Source: an uncultured Muribaculaceae bacterium (GTDB taxonomy: Bacteria > Bacteroidota > Bacteroidia > Bacteroidales > Muribaculaceae). Taken from it: 64,000 nt of DNA. This document shows, in pieces, positions 35,673 through 44,817 of the stretch. A program made the position numbers and the translations under genes. The stretch covers positions 5,623-69,622 of the forward strand of contig CAJTRT010000008.1 in the NCBI GenBank assembly GCA_910579105.1, written 5' to 3'. The notes beneath the pieces were generated by a model that was not told the DNA's origin, ran no database searches, and saw only the letters and a program-made list of their open reading frames with translations. The stretch's first letter is position 1; every line of letters begins with the position of its first letter.

Positions 35673-36764
35673 ATGAAAACCGCATTGATCACCGGCATCA
35701 CCGGCCAGGACGGTTCCTATCTCGCAGAGTTCCTCCTCGAAAAGGGGTATGACGTCCACGGCACCATACGTCGCTCTTCCGTCGACTTCCGCGAGCGCAT
35801 CGCGCATCTCGAAGGCCACCCGAGGTTCCATCTCCACTACGCCGACCTTGGCGACTCGATGTCGATCATGCAGGTTGTCACAAAAGTGCGCCCCGACGAA
35901 ATATACAACCTGGCCGCCCAAAGCCATGTGCAGGTGTCGTTCGACTCGCCGGAATTCACCGCCGACGTTGACGCGACCGGCGTGCTGCGCATCCTCGAGG
36001 CCGTGCGCCTCTGCGGGCTCGCCGACACATGCCGCATCTACCAGGCATCGACCTCCGAGCTTTACGGCAAGGTGGAGGAGGTTCCACAGAACGAGAACAC
36101 CCCGTTCCACCCTTACAGCCCGTACGCGGTGGCCAAACTCTACGGTTTCTGGATCATAAAGGAATACCGCGAAGCCTACAACATGTTCTGCTGCTCGGGA
36201 ATCCTGTTCAACCACGAGTCGGAGCGCCGGGGCGAGACTTTCGTCACCCGCAAGATCACCCTCGCCGCGGCCCGCATCGCCCAGGGGAAGCAGGACAAGC
36301 TCTATCTCGGCAACCTGTCGTCGCTCCGCGACTGGGGCTATGCCAAGGACTATGTGGAGTGCATGTGGCTGATACTGCAAAACGACAAGCCCGAGGACTT
36401 CGTGATCGCCACCGGCGAGCAGCACTCCGTGCGCGAGTTCTGCGAGCTGGCCTTCCGCCGCGCCGGAATCGAGCTGCGCTGGGAGGGTGAGAACGAGAAC
36501 GAGAAGGGCATTGACAAGGCCACGGGAAAGGTTCTCGTGGAGGTGTCGCCCGACTTCTACCGCCCCACCGACGTGGTGAACCTCTGGGGCGACCCGTCGA
36601 AAGCCAAGGCAAAACTCGGCTGGGATCCGTCGAAGAAAACCTCGTTCGAGCAGCTCGTGAACCTGATGGTTGACGCGGATATGGCGAAAGTCGCCGTCGA
36701 GCGCGCCGGGGAACACGTACGCACCAACCTCGCCGAATACCTCGAAAAAGGGATAGTGAAATGA
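35673..36764 (+). CDS. gmd: GDP-mannose 4,6-dehydratase
   Basis: A 363-residue cytoplasmic enzyme that turns GDP-D-mannose into GDP-4-keto-6-deoxy-D-mannose, the first committed step to GDP-L-fucose. The Rossmann motif 'ALITGITGQDGSYLAEFLL', the 'NLAAQSHVQVSF' loop, the Thr/Ser-Glu pair in 'ASTSELYG' and the Tyr-x3-Lys in 'YSPYAVAKLYG' are all present. Its stop overlaps the fcl start by four bases. With fcl and manC it gives a full route from mannose-1-phosphate to GDP-fucose, used for capsule and surface glycoprotein fucosylation in Bacteroidales. Confidence 0.96.
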   Translation: MKTALITGITGQDGSYLAEFLLEKGYDVHGTIRRSSVDFRERIAHLEGHPRFHLHYADLGDSMSIMQVVTKVRPDEIYNLAAQSHVQVSFDSPEFTADVDATGVLRILEAVRLCGLADTCRIYQASTSELYGKVEEVPQNENTPFHPYSPYAVAKLYGFWIIKEYREAYNMFCCSGILFNHESERRGETFVTRKITLAAARIAQGKQDKLYLGNLSSLRDWGYAKDYVECMWLILQNDKPEDFVIATGEQHSVREFCELAFRRAGIELRWEGENENEKGIDKATGKVLVEVSPDFYRPTDVVNLWGDPSKAKAKLGWDPSKKTSFEQLVNLMVDADMAKVAVERAGEHVRTNLAEYLEKGIVK

Positions 36765-37705
36765 TGCTGAAAGACTCCAAGATATACGTGGCCGGCCACC
36801 GGGGCATGGTCGGCTCGGCAATCGTGCGCGAACTGCGCCGGCAGGGCTACGAAAACATCGTGACGCGCACACACCGCGAGCTCGACCTCACCGACCAGCA
36901 GGCCGTCAACGGGTTCTTCGCCGCGGAAAGGCCTGAATATGTGTTCCTCGCCGCGGCCAAGGTCGGAGGGATCGCCGCCAACTCGGCGGCGCTGGCCGAC
37001 TTCATGTATGAGAACATGATGCTGGAAATGAACGTGATCCACGCGGCGTGGAAAAACGGATGCCGCAAGCTGGAATTTCTCGGATCGTCGTGCATATACC
37101 CCCGCATGGCACCTCAGCCCATGCCGGAATCGTGCCTGCTCACCTCCGAGCTGGAAAAGACCAACGAGGCTTACGCCCTGGCGAAAATTTCCGGTCTGAA
37201 ATACTGCGAGTTTCTCAACCGCCAGTACGGCACGGACTACATATCCGTGATGCCCACCAACCTCTACGGACCCAACGACAACTACCACCCGGAACACTCC
37301 CACGTGCTCCCGGCGCTGATACGCCGCTTCCATGAGGCGAAAGTCGGCGGCGAGCCTTCGGTGACCTGCTGGGGCGACGGCTCTCCCCTCCGCGAGTTCC
37401 TTTACGTCGACGACCTGGCGAACCTCTGCGTGTTCCTGATGAACAACTACTCGGGCAACGAGACCGTCAATGCCGGCACAGGCAAGGAGCTGACCATCAA
37501 GGAACTCGCCGAACTGGTAGCCCGGACCGTCGGCTACCAGGGTGAAATCCTGTGGGACGCCACCCGCCCCAACGGCACACCCCGCAAACTCCTCGACGTG
37601 AGCAAGGCGAAAGCCCTCGGCTGGACTTACTCCACGGAGCTGCCCGACGGCATACGTCTGAGCTACGACGACTTCCTCAACAACCCTATGCGCGCCGAGC
37701 GCTAA
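36761..37705 (+). CDS. fcl: GDP-L-fucose synthase
   Basis: A 314-residue epimerase-reductase completing GDP-L-fucose. Motifs: 'IYVAGHRGMVGSAIVREL' (NADPH site), 'AAKVGGIAAN', 'FLGSSCIYP' and the catalytic Tyr-x3-Lys in 'NEAYALAKISGLKYCE'. The first ATG overlaps the gmd stop (ATGATG), so either of two adjacent ATGs could be used. The next gene, manC, begins 23 bases after its stop. Confidence 0.96.
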   Translation: MMLKDSKIYVAGHRGMVGSAIVRELRRQGYENIVTRTHRELDLTDQQAVNGFFAAERPEYVFLAAAKVGGIAANSAALADFMYENMMLEMNVIHAAWKNGCRKLEFLGSSCIYPRMAPQPMPESCLLTSELEKTNEAYALAKISGLKYCEFLNRQYGTDYISVMPTNLYGPNDNYHPEHSHVLPALIRRFHEAKVGGEPSVTCWGDGSPLREFLYVDDLANLCVFLMNNYSGNETVNAGTGKELTIKELAELVARTVGYQGEILWDATRPNGTPRKLLDVSKAKALGWTYSTELPDGIRLSYDDFLNNPMRAER

Positions 37706-37728
37706 ACGGCACTAAGCCCGACACAGCT

Positions 37729-39063
37729 ATGAAGATCATCCTCTTATCCGGCGGCTCCGGCAAACGCCTGTGGCCCCTTTCAAACAACTCCCGTTCCAAA
37801 CAGTTCCTCCGCGTCCTCACCAGGCCCGACGGCGGCAAGGAATCGATGATACAGCGCGTGGTCAGACAGATCCGCGAAGCCGGGCTGACCGACGAGATCG
37901 TTGTCGCGACCGGCATCAACCAGCTCGACGCCATAGGCATACAGCTCGGCAAGGACACCGCCGTCGTGACCGAGCCGGAACGCCGCGACACTTTCCCCGC
38001 GATCGCCCTGGCGTGCTCCTACCTCCGCTCGCAAGGCACCTCGCCCGACGAGCCGGTGATAGTCATGCCCTGCGACTCATATACCGAGAACAGCTATTTC
38101 TCGACCATCGGCCTTATGGCCAAGGCGGTGGAAGATGGAGTGGCCGACCTGGTGCTCATGGGCGTGCGCCCTACTTACCCCTCGGCCAAATACGGCTACG
38201 TCGTTCCGGCGGCGGAGCCAGTCGACGGCAAGCCTACCCCGGTGGCGCGCTTCACAGAGAAACCCGACGTTCCCGAGGCCGAAAGGCTCATCAGCGAGGG
38301 CGCTCTCTGGAACGGCGGCGTGTTCGCCTTCCGCCTGGGCTACCTCTCGGCCATCTCCGACCACTATATGCCAGGTGCTGCCTTCGACGCCCTCCGCGCC
38401 GCCTACGGCAGCCTCCCGAAAATCAGTTTCGACTACGAGGTGGTGGAGAAAGCCGACTCGGTAGCGGTGATTCCATTCGCGGGCGACTGGCGCGACCTCG
38501 GCACATGGAACACCCTCACCGACGAGCTGTCGGACCTCACCCACGGCAACGTCATCACCGACGCCTGCTCCTCGACCTATGTGATCAACGAGCTGGAAAT
38601 CCCCGTGGTCTGCATCGGCGCGAAGGATTTCGTCGTGGCCGCGTCGCCCGACGGCATACTCGTATCGGAACGCAAGCTCAGCGAGAACCTCAAACACCTC
38701 GTCGGCGACCTCGGAAAACGCCCCATGTACGAGGAGCGCCGCTGGGGCACCTACAAGGTAATCGACATGGTGGAGTTCCCTGACGGCTACTGCGCCCTGA
38801 CCAAGCAGCTGACCATCAACCCCGGCTGCGCCCTGAGCTACCAGCGCCACAACTGCCGCGACGAGGTGTGGACCATCATCAACGGCAGCGGCGAAATCGT
38901 GCTCGACGGCGAGCGCCGCGCCGTGGGCCGCGGCGACGTCATCACCATCCCCCGCGGGCAGATGCACACCCTCCGCGCCACCACCTCCCTGACATTCATC
39001 GAGGTGCAGCAGGGCACCAACCTCGTAGAGGAAGACATCGAGCGCTTCCCCTTCACCTGGTAA
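37729..39063 (+). CDS. manC: Mannose-1-phosphate guanylyltransferase with C-terminal cupin (ManC type)
   Basis: A 444-residue enzyme making GDP-mannose. The pyrophosphorylase signature 'LLSGGSGKRLWPLSNNSRSKQF' is split by nothing and starts right at the ATG at 37729; the frame continues upstream but overlaps fcl. 'FTEKPDVPEAERLI' marks the sugar-nucleotide site. The last 115 residues form a cupin ('YQRHNCRDEVWTIINGSGE', 'IPRGQMHTLRA') as in the bifunctional ManC/AlgA proteins, so mannose-6-phosphate isomerase activity is possible. It supplies the substrate of Gmd encoded two genes earlier. Confidence 0.92.
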   Translation: MKIILLSGGSGKRLWPLSNNSRSKQFLRVLTRPDGGKESMIQRVVRQIREAGLTDEIVVATGINQLDAIGIQLGKDTAVVTEPERRDTFPAIALACSYLRSQGTSPDEPVIVMPCDSYTENSYFSTIGLMAKAVEDGVADLVLMGVRPTYPSAKYGYVVPAAEPVDGKPTPVARFTEKPDVPEAERLISEGALWNGGVFAFRLGYLSAISDHYMPGAAFDALRAAYGSLPKISFDYEVVEKADSVAVIPFAGDWRDLGTWNTLTDELSDLTHGNVITDACSSTYVINELEIPVVCIGAKDFVVAASPDGILVSERKLSENLKHLVGDLGKRPMYEERRWGTYKVIDMVEFPDGYCALTKQLTINPGCALSYQRHNCRDEVWTIINGSGEIVLDGERRAVGRGDVITIPRGQMHTLRATTSLTFIEVQQGTNLVEEDIERFPFTW

Positions 39064-39100
39064 ACCCATCATCCAACCACCGGTAACCAAACCGCATAAC

Positions 39101-39125
39101 GTAGGGACGCACGGCTCGTGCGTCC
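39101..39125. repeat. REP-like element (single copy, doubles as terminator)
   Basis: GTAGGGACGCACG-GCT-CGTGCGTCC, followed by TTTTTT, so here the repeat can terminate the manC transcript. A decayed half copy (GTAGGGATGCAC) lies at 39189-39200. Confidence 0.8.
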
Positions 39126-39255
39126 TTTTTTATCCCCCCTCCGGCCCAGGAAGCGGAATATCAATCTCATAAGGCATTGGTTATCAACGTAGGGATGCAC
39201 CCCCGCCATTCCCGTAAATACAGACACCATATATTACACACATTCGCGCTTGACT

Positions 39256-39287
39256 TTTGCGAATTACGATATAATCCGTATCTTTGC
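39256..39287 (+). promoter_or_regulatory. Promoter of BspA-like gene
   Basis: TTTG at 39256-39259, 19 bases, then TATCTTTGC at 39279-39287: a textbook Bacteroidetes promoter. It requires the start codon to be downstream, at 39315. Confidence 0.75.
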
Positions 39288-39314
39288 GGCGAAACCAAAA
39301 CATATCACAGCAAT

Positions 39315-41294
39315 ATGATTAAAAAGCTACTGCTTACCCCTCTAATTTTAACAGCTTTTAACTTAACCGCTGTCGAATTTTTCAAGGACGGCATCGCTTA
39401 CGAGCTGCAATACGGCACAGGCAGCTATCTCGACGTTGTTGCCAAACCCGACGGAAGCAAATACACCGGAAACATCACCATCCCTTCTTACCCCGACGTT
39501 CAGAACAGCGGCACAAGCAAAGGACCATGGCCGGTTTGCGTGATACAAGGCGACGCTTTCGCCGGATGCGGCGAACTCACCTCGATAACGCTCCCGGAGA
39601 CACTGACCGGAATATGGACTGCCTACCAATACCCTGACCACGACGCCACATTTGAATGGGGCGCTTTCGGCGGTTGCAGGAAACTGACAGCCATAACCAT
39701 ACCGGCAAAAGTCAGCCGTATCGAGCCATACACGTTTGCCGACTGCACATCGCTAAAAACTTTGTCGATACCGGCATCGGTCCGTTACTCCAACTATGAG
39801 TCACTCGCACCATGGTGCACGTCAATGACTTCCATCACCGTTGATTCCAAGAATCAAGACCTATACGCCAAAGACGGCATACTTTATTATTTTGAATCGG
39901 AGGACGCCAACTATCATCACCGCGACGAATATTGCCTCATTACCTGCCCTGCCGGAAAGACATCGGCCACCATCGCCGCCAACACCACACTCATAGGGAC
40001 ACACGCTTTCGCCGGTTGCTCGAAAATCACCAAAGTGTCGATACCGGGCAGTTGCACCGCGGTAGGCAGCTGCGCTTTCGAGGGGTGTACCAGGCTTACG
40101 TCTGTCGAATGTATAGCTATTGAACCTCCCGCAGTCGGCAACGACACATTCGAAGCCGCCACACTAAAAGGCACGCTCACAGTTCCCGAGTGTGCCCTTG
40201 ACGCTTACAAGGCCCACGAGGTGTGGGGCAAGTTCAAGACCATCAAAGGAGTGGCCACCACATTCACTTCCAACGGAATCGTGTATGACATCCTGGATCA
40301 TTCCTACAAGTTCGCCTATGTCGCCTACAATAAGTCGAAGACCGGGAAAGTCACCATACCGGCGACCGTAACCAACAACGGAATGGAATACTCCGTGGTA
40401 TACATCGCCGAGCAGGCGTTCTCACCAAGCGTATCCACCGCCAACGAACAAGTCACATCGGTTTCGATTCCAGCCTCGATGTTATCAATCGAAAACACCG
40501 CGTTTTACGACTGCCAGTCGCTTACGTCAATCTCCGTGGATGCCGGAAACCAGTATTTCAGTGCAAAGGACGGCATCCTCTATGACAAGGACAAAGCAAA
40601 CCTGCTCGTATGCCCCCGCGGCAAAACCGGGAGTGTCACCATACCCTCGGGAGTCGCGACAGTTACCGCCCGCTCGTTCGAGGGTTGCGCGGGAATCACT
40701 TCCGTTTCCTTCCCCTCCTCGGTCGAGACCATCGGTGAGAATGCCTTCACTGACTGCCTCGGACTAACAGATGTCAACCTCGGCAACGGGTTGAAAGAGG
40801 TCGGAGAAAACGCCTTTTGGAACTGCGGACTTACAGAGCTGACGCTTCCCGCGTCGGTCGAGACCGTGAACTATTACAGCTTCAACATGCCATCGCTCCG
40901 CAACGTCACGTCCCTCCGTCTCGGCGCACCGTTCTCCTACGCCGACCTCGTCTTCAGCCCGGAGACATACGAAGGTGGAATCCTCTTCGTCGAACCCGGT
41001 TATGAAAAGGGGTACAGCACCGCCCGCGGCTTCTCCAACTTCAATAGAATACTGGCAATAGGCACCTCCGGCATCACGTCAGCCGATACGGAAGCCGTCG
41101 CAGTGGCATCCCTCAACGGCGGCATAATTATCAAGGGCGCGCCTGCGGGAATACCGGTCAAAGTGCTATCCGCCGACGGCTCGCTCATCCGAGTTGACAA
41201 CACCGACGCCAAACCGACCGTAATTTCAAGGCTGCGCCCAGGCCTGTACATCGTCGCCGTCGGCGCGACAACAGCCAAAATAATCCTCAACTAA
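39315..41294 (+). CDS. BspA-type leucine-rich-repeat surface protein
   Basis: A 659-residue secreted protein. The start at 39315 is fixed by the promoter just upstream and gives a signal peptide. Two blocks of LRR_5 (BspA/TpLRR) repeats follow, with units such as 'ITSVSFPSSVETIGENAFTDCLGL' seen in pieces of about 23 residues; each block opens with a beta segment 'FFKDGIAYELQ' or 'FTSNGIVYDIL'. BspA proteins bind host proteins or other bacteria. The C terminus ('SRLRPGLYIVAVGATTAKIILN') resembles the sorting-like tail of the GH16, DUF4960 and GH32 proteins. It forms a single-gene transcript. Confidence 0.88.
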   Translation: MIKKLLLTPLILTAFNLTAVEFFKDGIAYELQYGTGSYLDVVAKPDGSKYTGNITIPSYPDVQNSGTSKGPWPVCVIQGDAFAGCGELTSITLPETLTGIWTAYQYPDHDATFEWGAFGGCRKLTAITIPAKVSRIEPYTFADCTSLKTLSIPASVRYSNYESLAPWCTSMTSITVDSKNQDLYAKDGILYYFESEDANYHHRDEYCLITCPAGKTSATIAANTTLIGTHAFAGCSKITKVSIPGSCTAVGSCAFEGCTRLTSVECIAIEPPAVGNDTFEAATLKGTLTVPECALDAYKAHEVWGKFKTIKGVATTFTSNGIVYDILDHSYKFAYVAYNKSKTGKVTIPATVTNNGMEYSVVYIAEQAFSPSVSTANEQVTSVSIPASMLSIENTAFYDCQSLTSISVDAGNQYFSAKDGILYDKDKANLLVCPRGKTGSVTIPSGVATVTARSFEGCAGITSVSFPSSVETIGENAFTDCLGLTDVNLGNGLKEVGENAFWNCGLTELTLPASVETVNYYSFNMPSLRNVTSLRLGAPFSYADLVFSPETYEGGILFVEPGYEKGYSTARGFSNFNRILAIGTSGITSADTEAVAVASLNGGIIIKGAPAGIPVKVLSADGSLIRVDNTDAKPTVISRLRPGLYIVAVGATTAKIILN

Positions 41295-41366
41295 CCATTC
41301 GCCCCACAACGCATAGCGTGGGAAACTGGATTTTGGTAACACTGCCCGTAATTTGTGTTATGCGCG

Positions 41367-41394
41367 ATCGCGAAGTTAGGAATAACTTCGCGAT
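41367..41394. promoter_or_regulatory. Palindrome containing a -7-like box
   Basis: Twelve-base perfect arms (ATCGCGAAGTTA, 41367-41378, with 41383-41394) and GGAA loop. The right arm contains TAACTTCGC, the same variant -7 box as at 10061, so this is either the end hairpin of the preceding gene or an operator over the promoter of the iron-sulfur operon. Confidence 0.45.
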
Positions 41395-41451
41395 TGTGAT
41401 ATAGTACACCGACCAGAACTCCGCTTATACCAATCAAAATTCCGCATATCT

Positions 41452-42957
41452 ATGAAAAAAGGCCGAAAGGGGACGTATCGGAAAATCCGCATAGCGCTCG
41501 CCGCCATATTCTTCCTGTGCGTGACGCTGCTCTTCCTCGACTTCACGGGCACGGCGCACCAGTGGCTCGGATGGACTGCCAGAATCCAGCTACTCCCGGC
41601 GCTGCTCGCCCTCAACATCGGGGTTATCATAGCCCTGGTGGCTCTGACGCTGCTGATGGGGAGGGTCTACTGCTCCGTGATCTGCCCGCTGGGAGTGATG
41701 CAGGACATTTTCGGATGGCTCGGGAAAAAGAGCAAAAGAAACCGATACTCGTTCTCGCCGGCAAAAAAAACGCTCCGTTACTCGATGCTCGCCGTCATGG
41801 CGCTCGCAATAATCCTCGGCATCGGTTCGGTTGTGGCGCTGCTTGCCCCATACAGCGCCTACGGCCGCATAGCGCAGAACCTTTTGCAACCCATATGGAT
41901 CTGGGGAAACGACCTGCTGGCCGACTGGGCCGCGAGCCGCGACAGCTACGCCTTCCACCATGCCGACGTATGGCTCCGCGGCACAGCCACTTTCGCAATC
42001 GCCGCGGCCACGCTCGCGATTCTCGGCTTCCTCGCCTGGCGTAACGGACGCACCTACTGCAACACCATATGCCCCGTGGGTACCATGCTGGGATTTCTCT
42101 CGCGCTTCTCGCTACTTAAACCCGTGATCGACACATCGAAATGCAACGGCTGCGGCCTCTGCGCGCGCAACTGCAAGGGGGCGTGCATCGACAGCAAGAA
42201 CCACGCGATCGACTACTCGCGGTGTGTGGCCTGCATGGACTGCCTCGAGAAGTGCTCGCAGGGAGCCATATCTTACACCATCGCCCGCAAAACCGCCCAC
42301 ACCGCGGAAAGCAATCCCGCCGGCACAGACAGCTCGCGCCGGGCATTCATGACCGCCGCCGTCGCGGCAGGCACCACCGCGCTCCTCAAAGCGGAGGAAA
42401 AGACGGTCGACGGCGGCCTGGCGGCGATTACCGAAAAGAAGATTCCCGCCCGCACAACCCCTATCGTGCCACCCGGCGCACGGGGCATAAAGCACCTCAC
42501 ACGCCACTGCACCGGTTGCCAGCTCTGCGTGGCCGTCTGCCCCAACGGGGTGCTTCGCCCCTCTACCGATCCGGAAACCCTTATGCAGCCCCGGTCTTCC
42601 TACGAGCGAGGCTACTGCCGCCCCGAATGTACCAGGTGCTCGGAGGTGTGCCCCGCGGGAGCCATCGTAAAGATTGACCGGGCCGACAAGTCGTCAATCC
42701 AGATCGGCCACGCCGTATGGATCAAGGAAAACTGCGTGCCGCTGACCGACGGCGTGGAGTGCGGCAACTGCGCACGCCACTGCCCTGTCGGCGCAATCCA
42801 GATGATTTCCTCCGACAGTGAGAGCCCCGACTCGCCCAAAATCCCGGTAGTTAACGCCGAACGCTGCATCGGCTGCGGCGCGTGCGAGAACCTCTGCCCC
42901 GCCAGGCCGTTCAGCGCCATATACGTCGAGGGACACGAACGGCACAGGACAATCTAA
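41452..42957 (+). CDS. Membrane-bound polyferredoxin, NapH/RdxA-like 4Fe-4S protein
   Basis: A 501-residue inner-membrane electron-transfer protein. About four membrane helices occupy residues 10-200, with two CxxxCP motifs on loops ('YCSVICPLGVMQD', 'YCNTICPVGTMLG') as in the NapH/NosR group. Then follow several ferredoxin-type Cys clusters: 'CNGCGLCARNC', 'CVACMDCLEKC', 'CTGCQLCVAVCP', 'CTRCSEVCP', 'CGNCARHCPVG' and 'CIGCGACENLCP'. An internal 'SSRRAFMTAAVAAG' looks like a Tat-type segment between the second and third clusters. It probably passes electrons between the membrane and the iron-sulfur aldo-keto reductase encoded next, 19 bases downstream. Confidence 0.85.
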   Translation: MKKGRKGTYRKIRIALAAIFFLCVTLLFLDFTGTAHQWLGWTARIQLLPALLALNIGVIIALVALTLLMGRVYCSVICPLGVMQDIFGWLGKKSKRNRYSFSPAKKTLRYSMLAVMALAIILGIGSVVALLAPYSAYGRIAQNLLQPIWIWGNDLLADWAASRDSYAFHHADVWLRGTATFAIAAATLAILGFLAWRNGRTYCNTICPVGTMLGFLSRFSLLKPVIDTSKCNGCGLCARNCKGACIDSKNHAIDYSRCVACMDCLEKCSQGAISYTIARKTAHTAESNPAGTDSSRRAFMTAAVAAGTTALLKAEEKTVDGGLAAITEKKIPARTTPIVPPGARGIKHLTRHCTGCQLCVAVCPNGVLRPSTDPETLMQPRSSYERGYCRPECTRCSEVCPAGAIVKIDRADKSSIQIGHAVWIKENCVPLTDGVECGNCARHCPVGAIQMISSDSESPDSPKIPVVNAERCIGCGACENLCPARPFSAIYVEGHERHRTI

Positions 42958-42976
42958 ACAACACCCTGATAAAGCG

Positions 42977-44386
42977 ATGAGACAGATCAAAAACATAGAC
43001 CGCCGCGAATTTCTAAAACGCCTCGGAGCGGGGGCGGCGGGAGCTTCGGCAGCCGCCCTGGCCGGATGCGGAGCCAACGACGGGAAGACCGCGCAAGCCA
43101 TCGTGTCGCAGACGGAAATCCCCACCGACGGCATGACCTACCGCGTCAACCCAACGACCGGCGACAAGGTGTCGCTCCTGGGATACGGATGCATGCGCTG
43201 GCTCGACATGGGAGGCGGCGCGGGGAGCGATGCCGCCTCCGATCTTGACCAGGAAACCATCAACTCGCTGGTTGACTACGCCATAGCCCACGGAGTAAAC
43301 TATTTCGACACATCGCCCGCCTACTGCATAGGGCGCTCGGAACGGGCCACGGGGATAGCGCTGAAACGGCATCCCCGCGACAAGTACTTCATAGCCACCA
43401 AACTGTCGAATTTCGCGCCGTCGACCTGGACCCGCGAGGCGTCGCTCGGGATGTACCACAACTCGTTCAAGGAGCTGCAAGTCGACTACATCGACTACCT
43501 GCTCCTTCACGGCGTGGGCATGGGTAGCGGCATGGAGGAGTTCAACGCCCGCTATATCGACAACGGCGTGCTCGACTACCTTCTGAAAGAGCGCGAGGCA
43601 GGCCGCATACGCAACCTCGGTTTCTCCTACCATGGCGACGTGGCCGTGTTCGACCACATGCTGGCCAACCATGACAAATACAAGTGGGACTTCGCGCAGA
43701 TCCAGCTCAACTACCTCGACTGGGAACACGCCAAGGAGATAAACCCGAGAAACACAAACGCCGAATACCTCTACGGCGAGCTGGCCAAACGCGGAATCCC
43801 GGCCATAATAATGGAACCCCTGTTAGGCGGACGGCTGTCAAACGTGCCCGACCACATCGTCGCACGGCTGAAACAGGCCGAGCCGGAACGGAGCGTGGCC
43901 TCCTGGGCCTTCCGGTTCGCGGGGAGCTTCCCCGACGTGCTGACTGTGCTGAGCGGCATGACCTATATGGAGCATCTGCAAGACAACCTCCGGTCGTTCG
44001 CCCCGCTCGTCCCCCTGACCGACGCAGACCGCGGTTTCCTCTACGAGACGGCCAACCTGATGGTCCAGTACCCCACCGTCCCATGCAACGACTGCAAATA
44101 TTGCATGCCGTGCCCCTACGGGCTCGACATACCCGCCATACTGCTGCACTACAACAAATGCGTCAATCAGGGGAACGTGCCCGAAAGCCGCCAGGCCGAG
44201 AACTACCGACAGGCGCGTCAGGCTTTCCTGGTGGGTTACGACCGCAGCGTGCCGAAACTCCGGCAGGCCAGTCACTGCATCGGCTGCGGCCAGTGCGCAC
44301 CACATTGCCCGCAGAGCATCAATATTCCCAAGGAGCTGCAAAGAATCGATAGTTTCGTGGAACAACTAAAACAAGGCACGCTTTGA
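42977..44386 (+). CDS. Aldo/keto reductase with Tat-like signal and C-terminal 4Fe-4S domain
   Basis: A 469-residue protein. It begins with 'DRREFLKRLGAGAAGASAAALAGCG', a Tat-type twin-arginine signal ending in a possible lipobox (quoted in part: RREFLKRL, then LAGC). The body is an aldo-keto reductase barrel ('NYFDTSPAYCIGRSE' with the catalytic Asp/Tyr, 'YFIATKL' with the Lys). The C-terminal 100 residues carry Cys motifs 'CNDCKYCMPCPYG' and 'CIGCGQCAPHCPQ', expected to bind 4Fe-4S clusters. Export plus iron-sulfur clusters suggests that it takes electrons from the polyferredoxin rather than from NADPH; this is inference. Its stop overlaps the next gene's TTG start. Confidence 0.85.
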   Translation: MRQIKNIDRREFLKRLGAGAAGASAAALAGCGANDGKTAQAIVSQTEIPTDGMTYRVNPTTGDKVSLLGYGCMRWLDMGGGAGSDAASDLDQETINSLVDYAIAHGVNYFDTSPAYCIGRSERATGIALKRHPRDKYFIATKLSNFAPSTWTREASLGMYHNSFKELQVDYIDYLLLHGVGMGSGMEEFNARYIDNGVLDYLLKEREAGRIRNLGFSYHGDVAVFDHMLANHDKYKWDFAQIQLNYLDWEHAKEINPRNTNAEYLYGELAKRGIPAIIMEPLLGGRLSNVPDHIVARLKQAEPERSVASWAFRFAGSFPDVLTVLSGMTYMEHLQDNLRSFAPLVPLTDADRGFLYETANLMVQYPTVPCNDCKYCMPCPYGLDIPAILLHYNKCVNQGNVPESRQAENYRQARQAFLVGYDRSVPKLRQASHCIGCGQCAPHCPQSINIPKELQRIDSFVEQLKQGTL

Positions 44387-44817
44387 CAACTAAGAGGCAC
44401 AATCTCAACGAGATACTGCGCAAGGGGAACCACTCCCTCGTCGTAGGAGCGGCCGACGGCACTATCGCCACTTTCAACGGCCGCGGTATCGCCGACCTCT
44501 ATGGCATCCTCGCAAGCAGCAGCCTACTGCGAGACGCCGACGTGGCCGACAAGGTCGTGGGCAAAGGAGCCGCCGCTCTGATGATCTTAGGCGGTGTGCG
44601 CTCCCTCAGCACCGCCGTGATCAGCGCTCCGGCTCTCGGACTGTTCCGGCAGGTTCCCGCGATAGAGGTCAGGTTCGAGAAAAAGGTGCCGAACATCATC
44701 AACCGCAAAGGGGACGGCCCCTGTCCCGTTGAAACCATCTGCGGGCCATACGCTACCGCGGAAGAGTGTCTGCCCCTGATTACCAGATTTATCCAATCAC
44801 AAAACCACGCAAAATGA
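44383..44817 (+). CDS. DUF1893 family protein
   Basis: A 144-residue cytoplasmic protein of the DUF1893 family, which has a cytidine-deaminase-like fold. It opens 'LNEILRKGNHSLVVGAADG' and has the family's 'SLLRDADVADKVVGKGAAALM' and C-terminal 'CPVETIC' segments. The start codon is TTG at 44383, overlapping the stop of the reductase gene (TTGA), and its own stop overlaps the ATG of the next gene (ATGA). No other ATG is available before the conserved region. The function is unknown; its fixed place in this redox operon is the best clue. Confidence 0.82.
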   Translation: MTTKRHNLNEILRKGNHSLVVGAADGTIATFNGRGIADLYGILASSSLLRDADVADKVVGKGAAALMILGGVRSLSTAVISAPALGLFRQVPAIEVRFEKKVPNIINRKGDGPCPVETICGPYATAEECLPLITRFIQSQNHAK

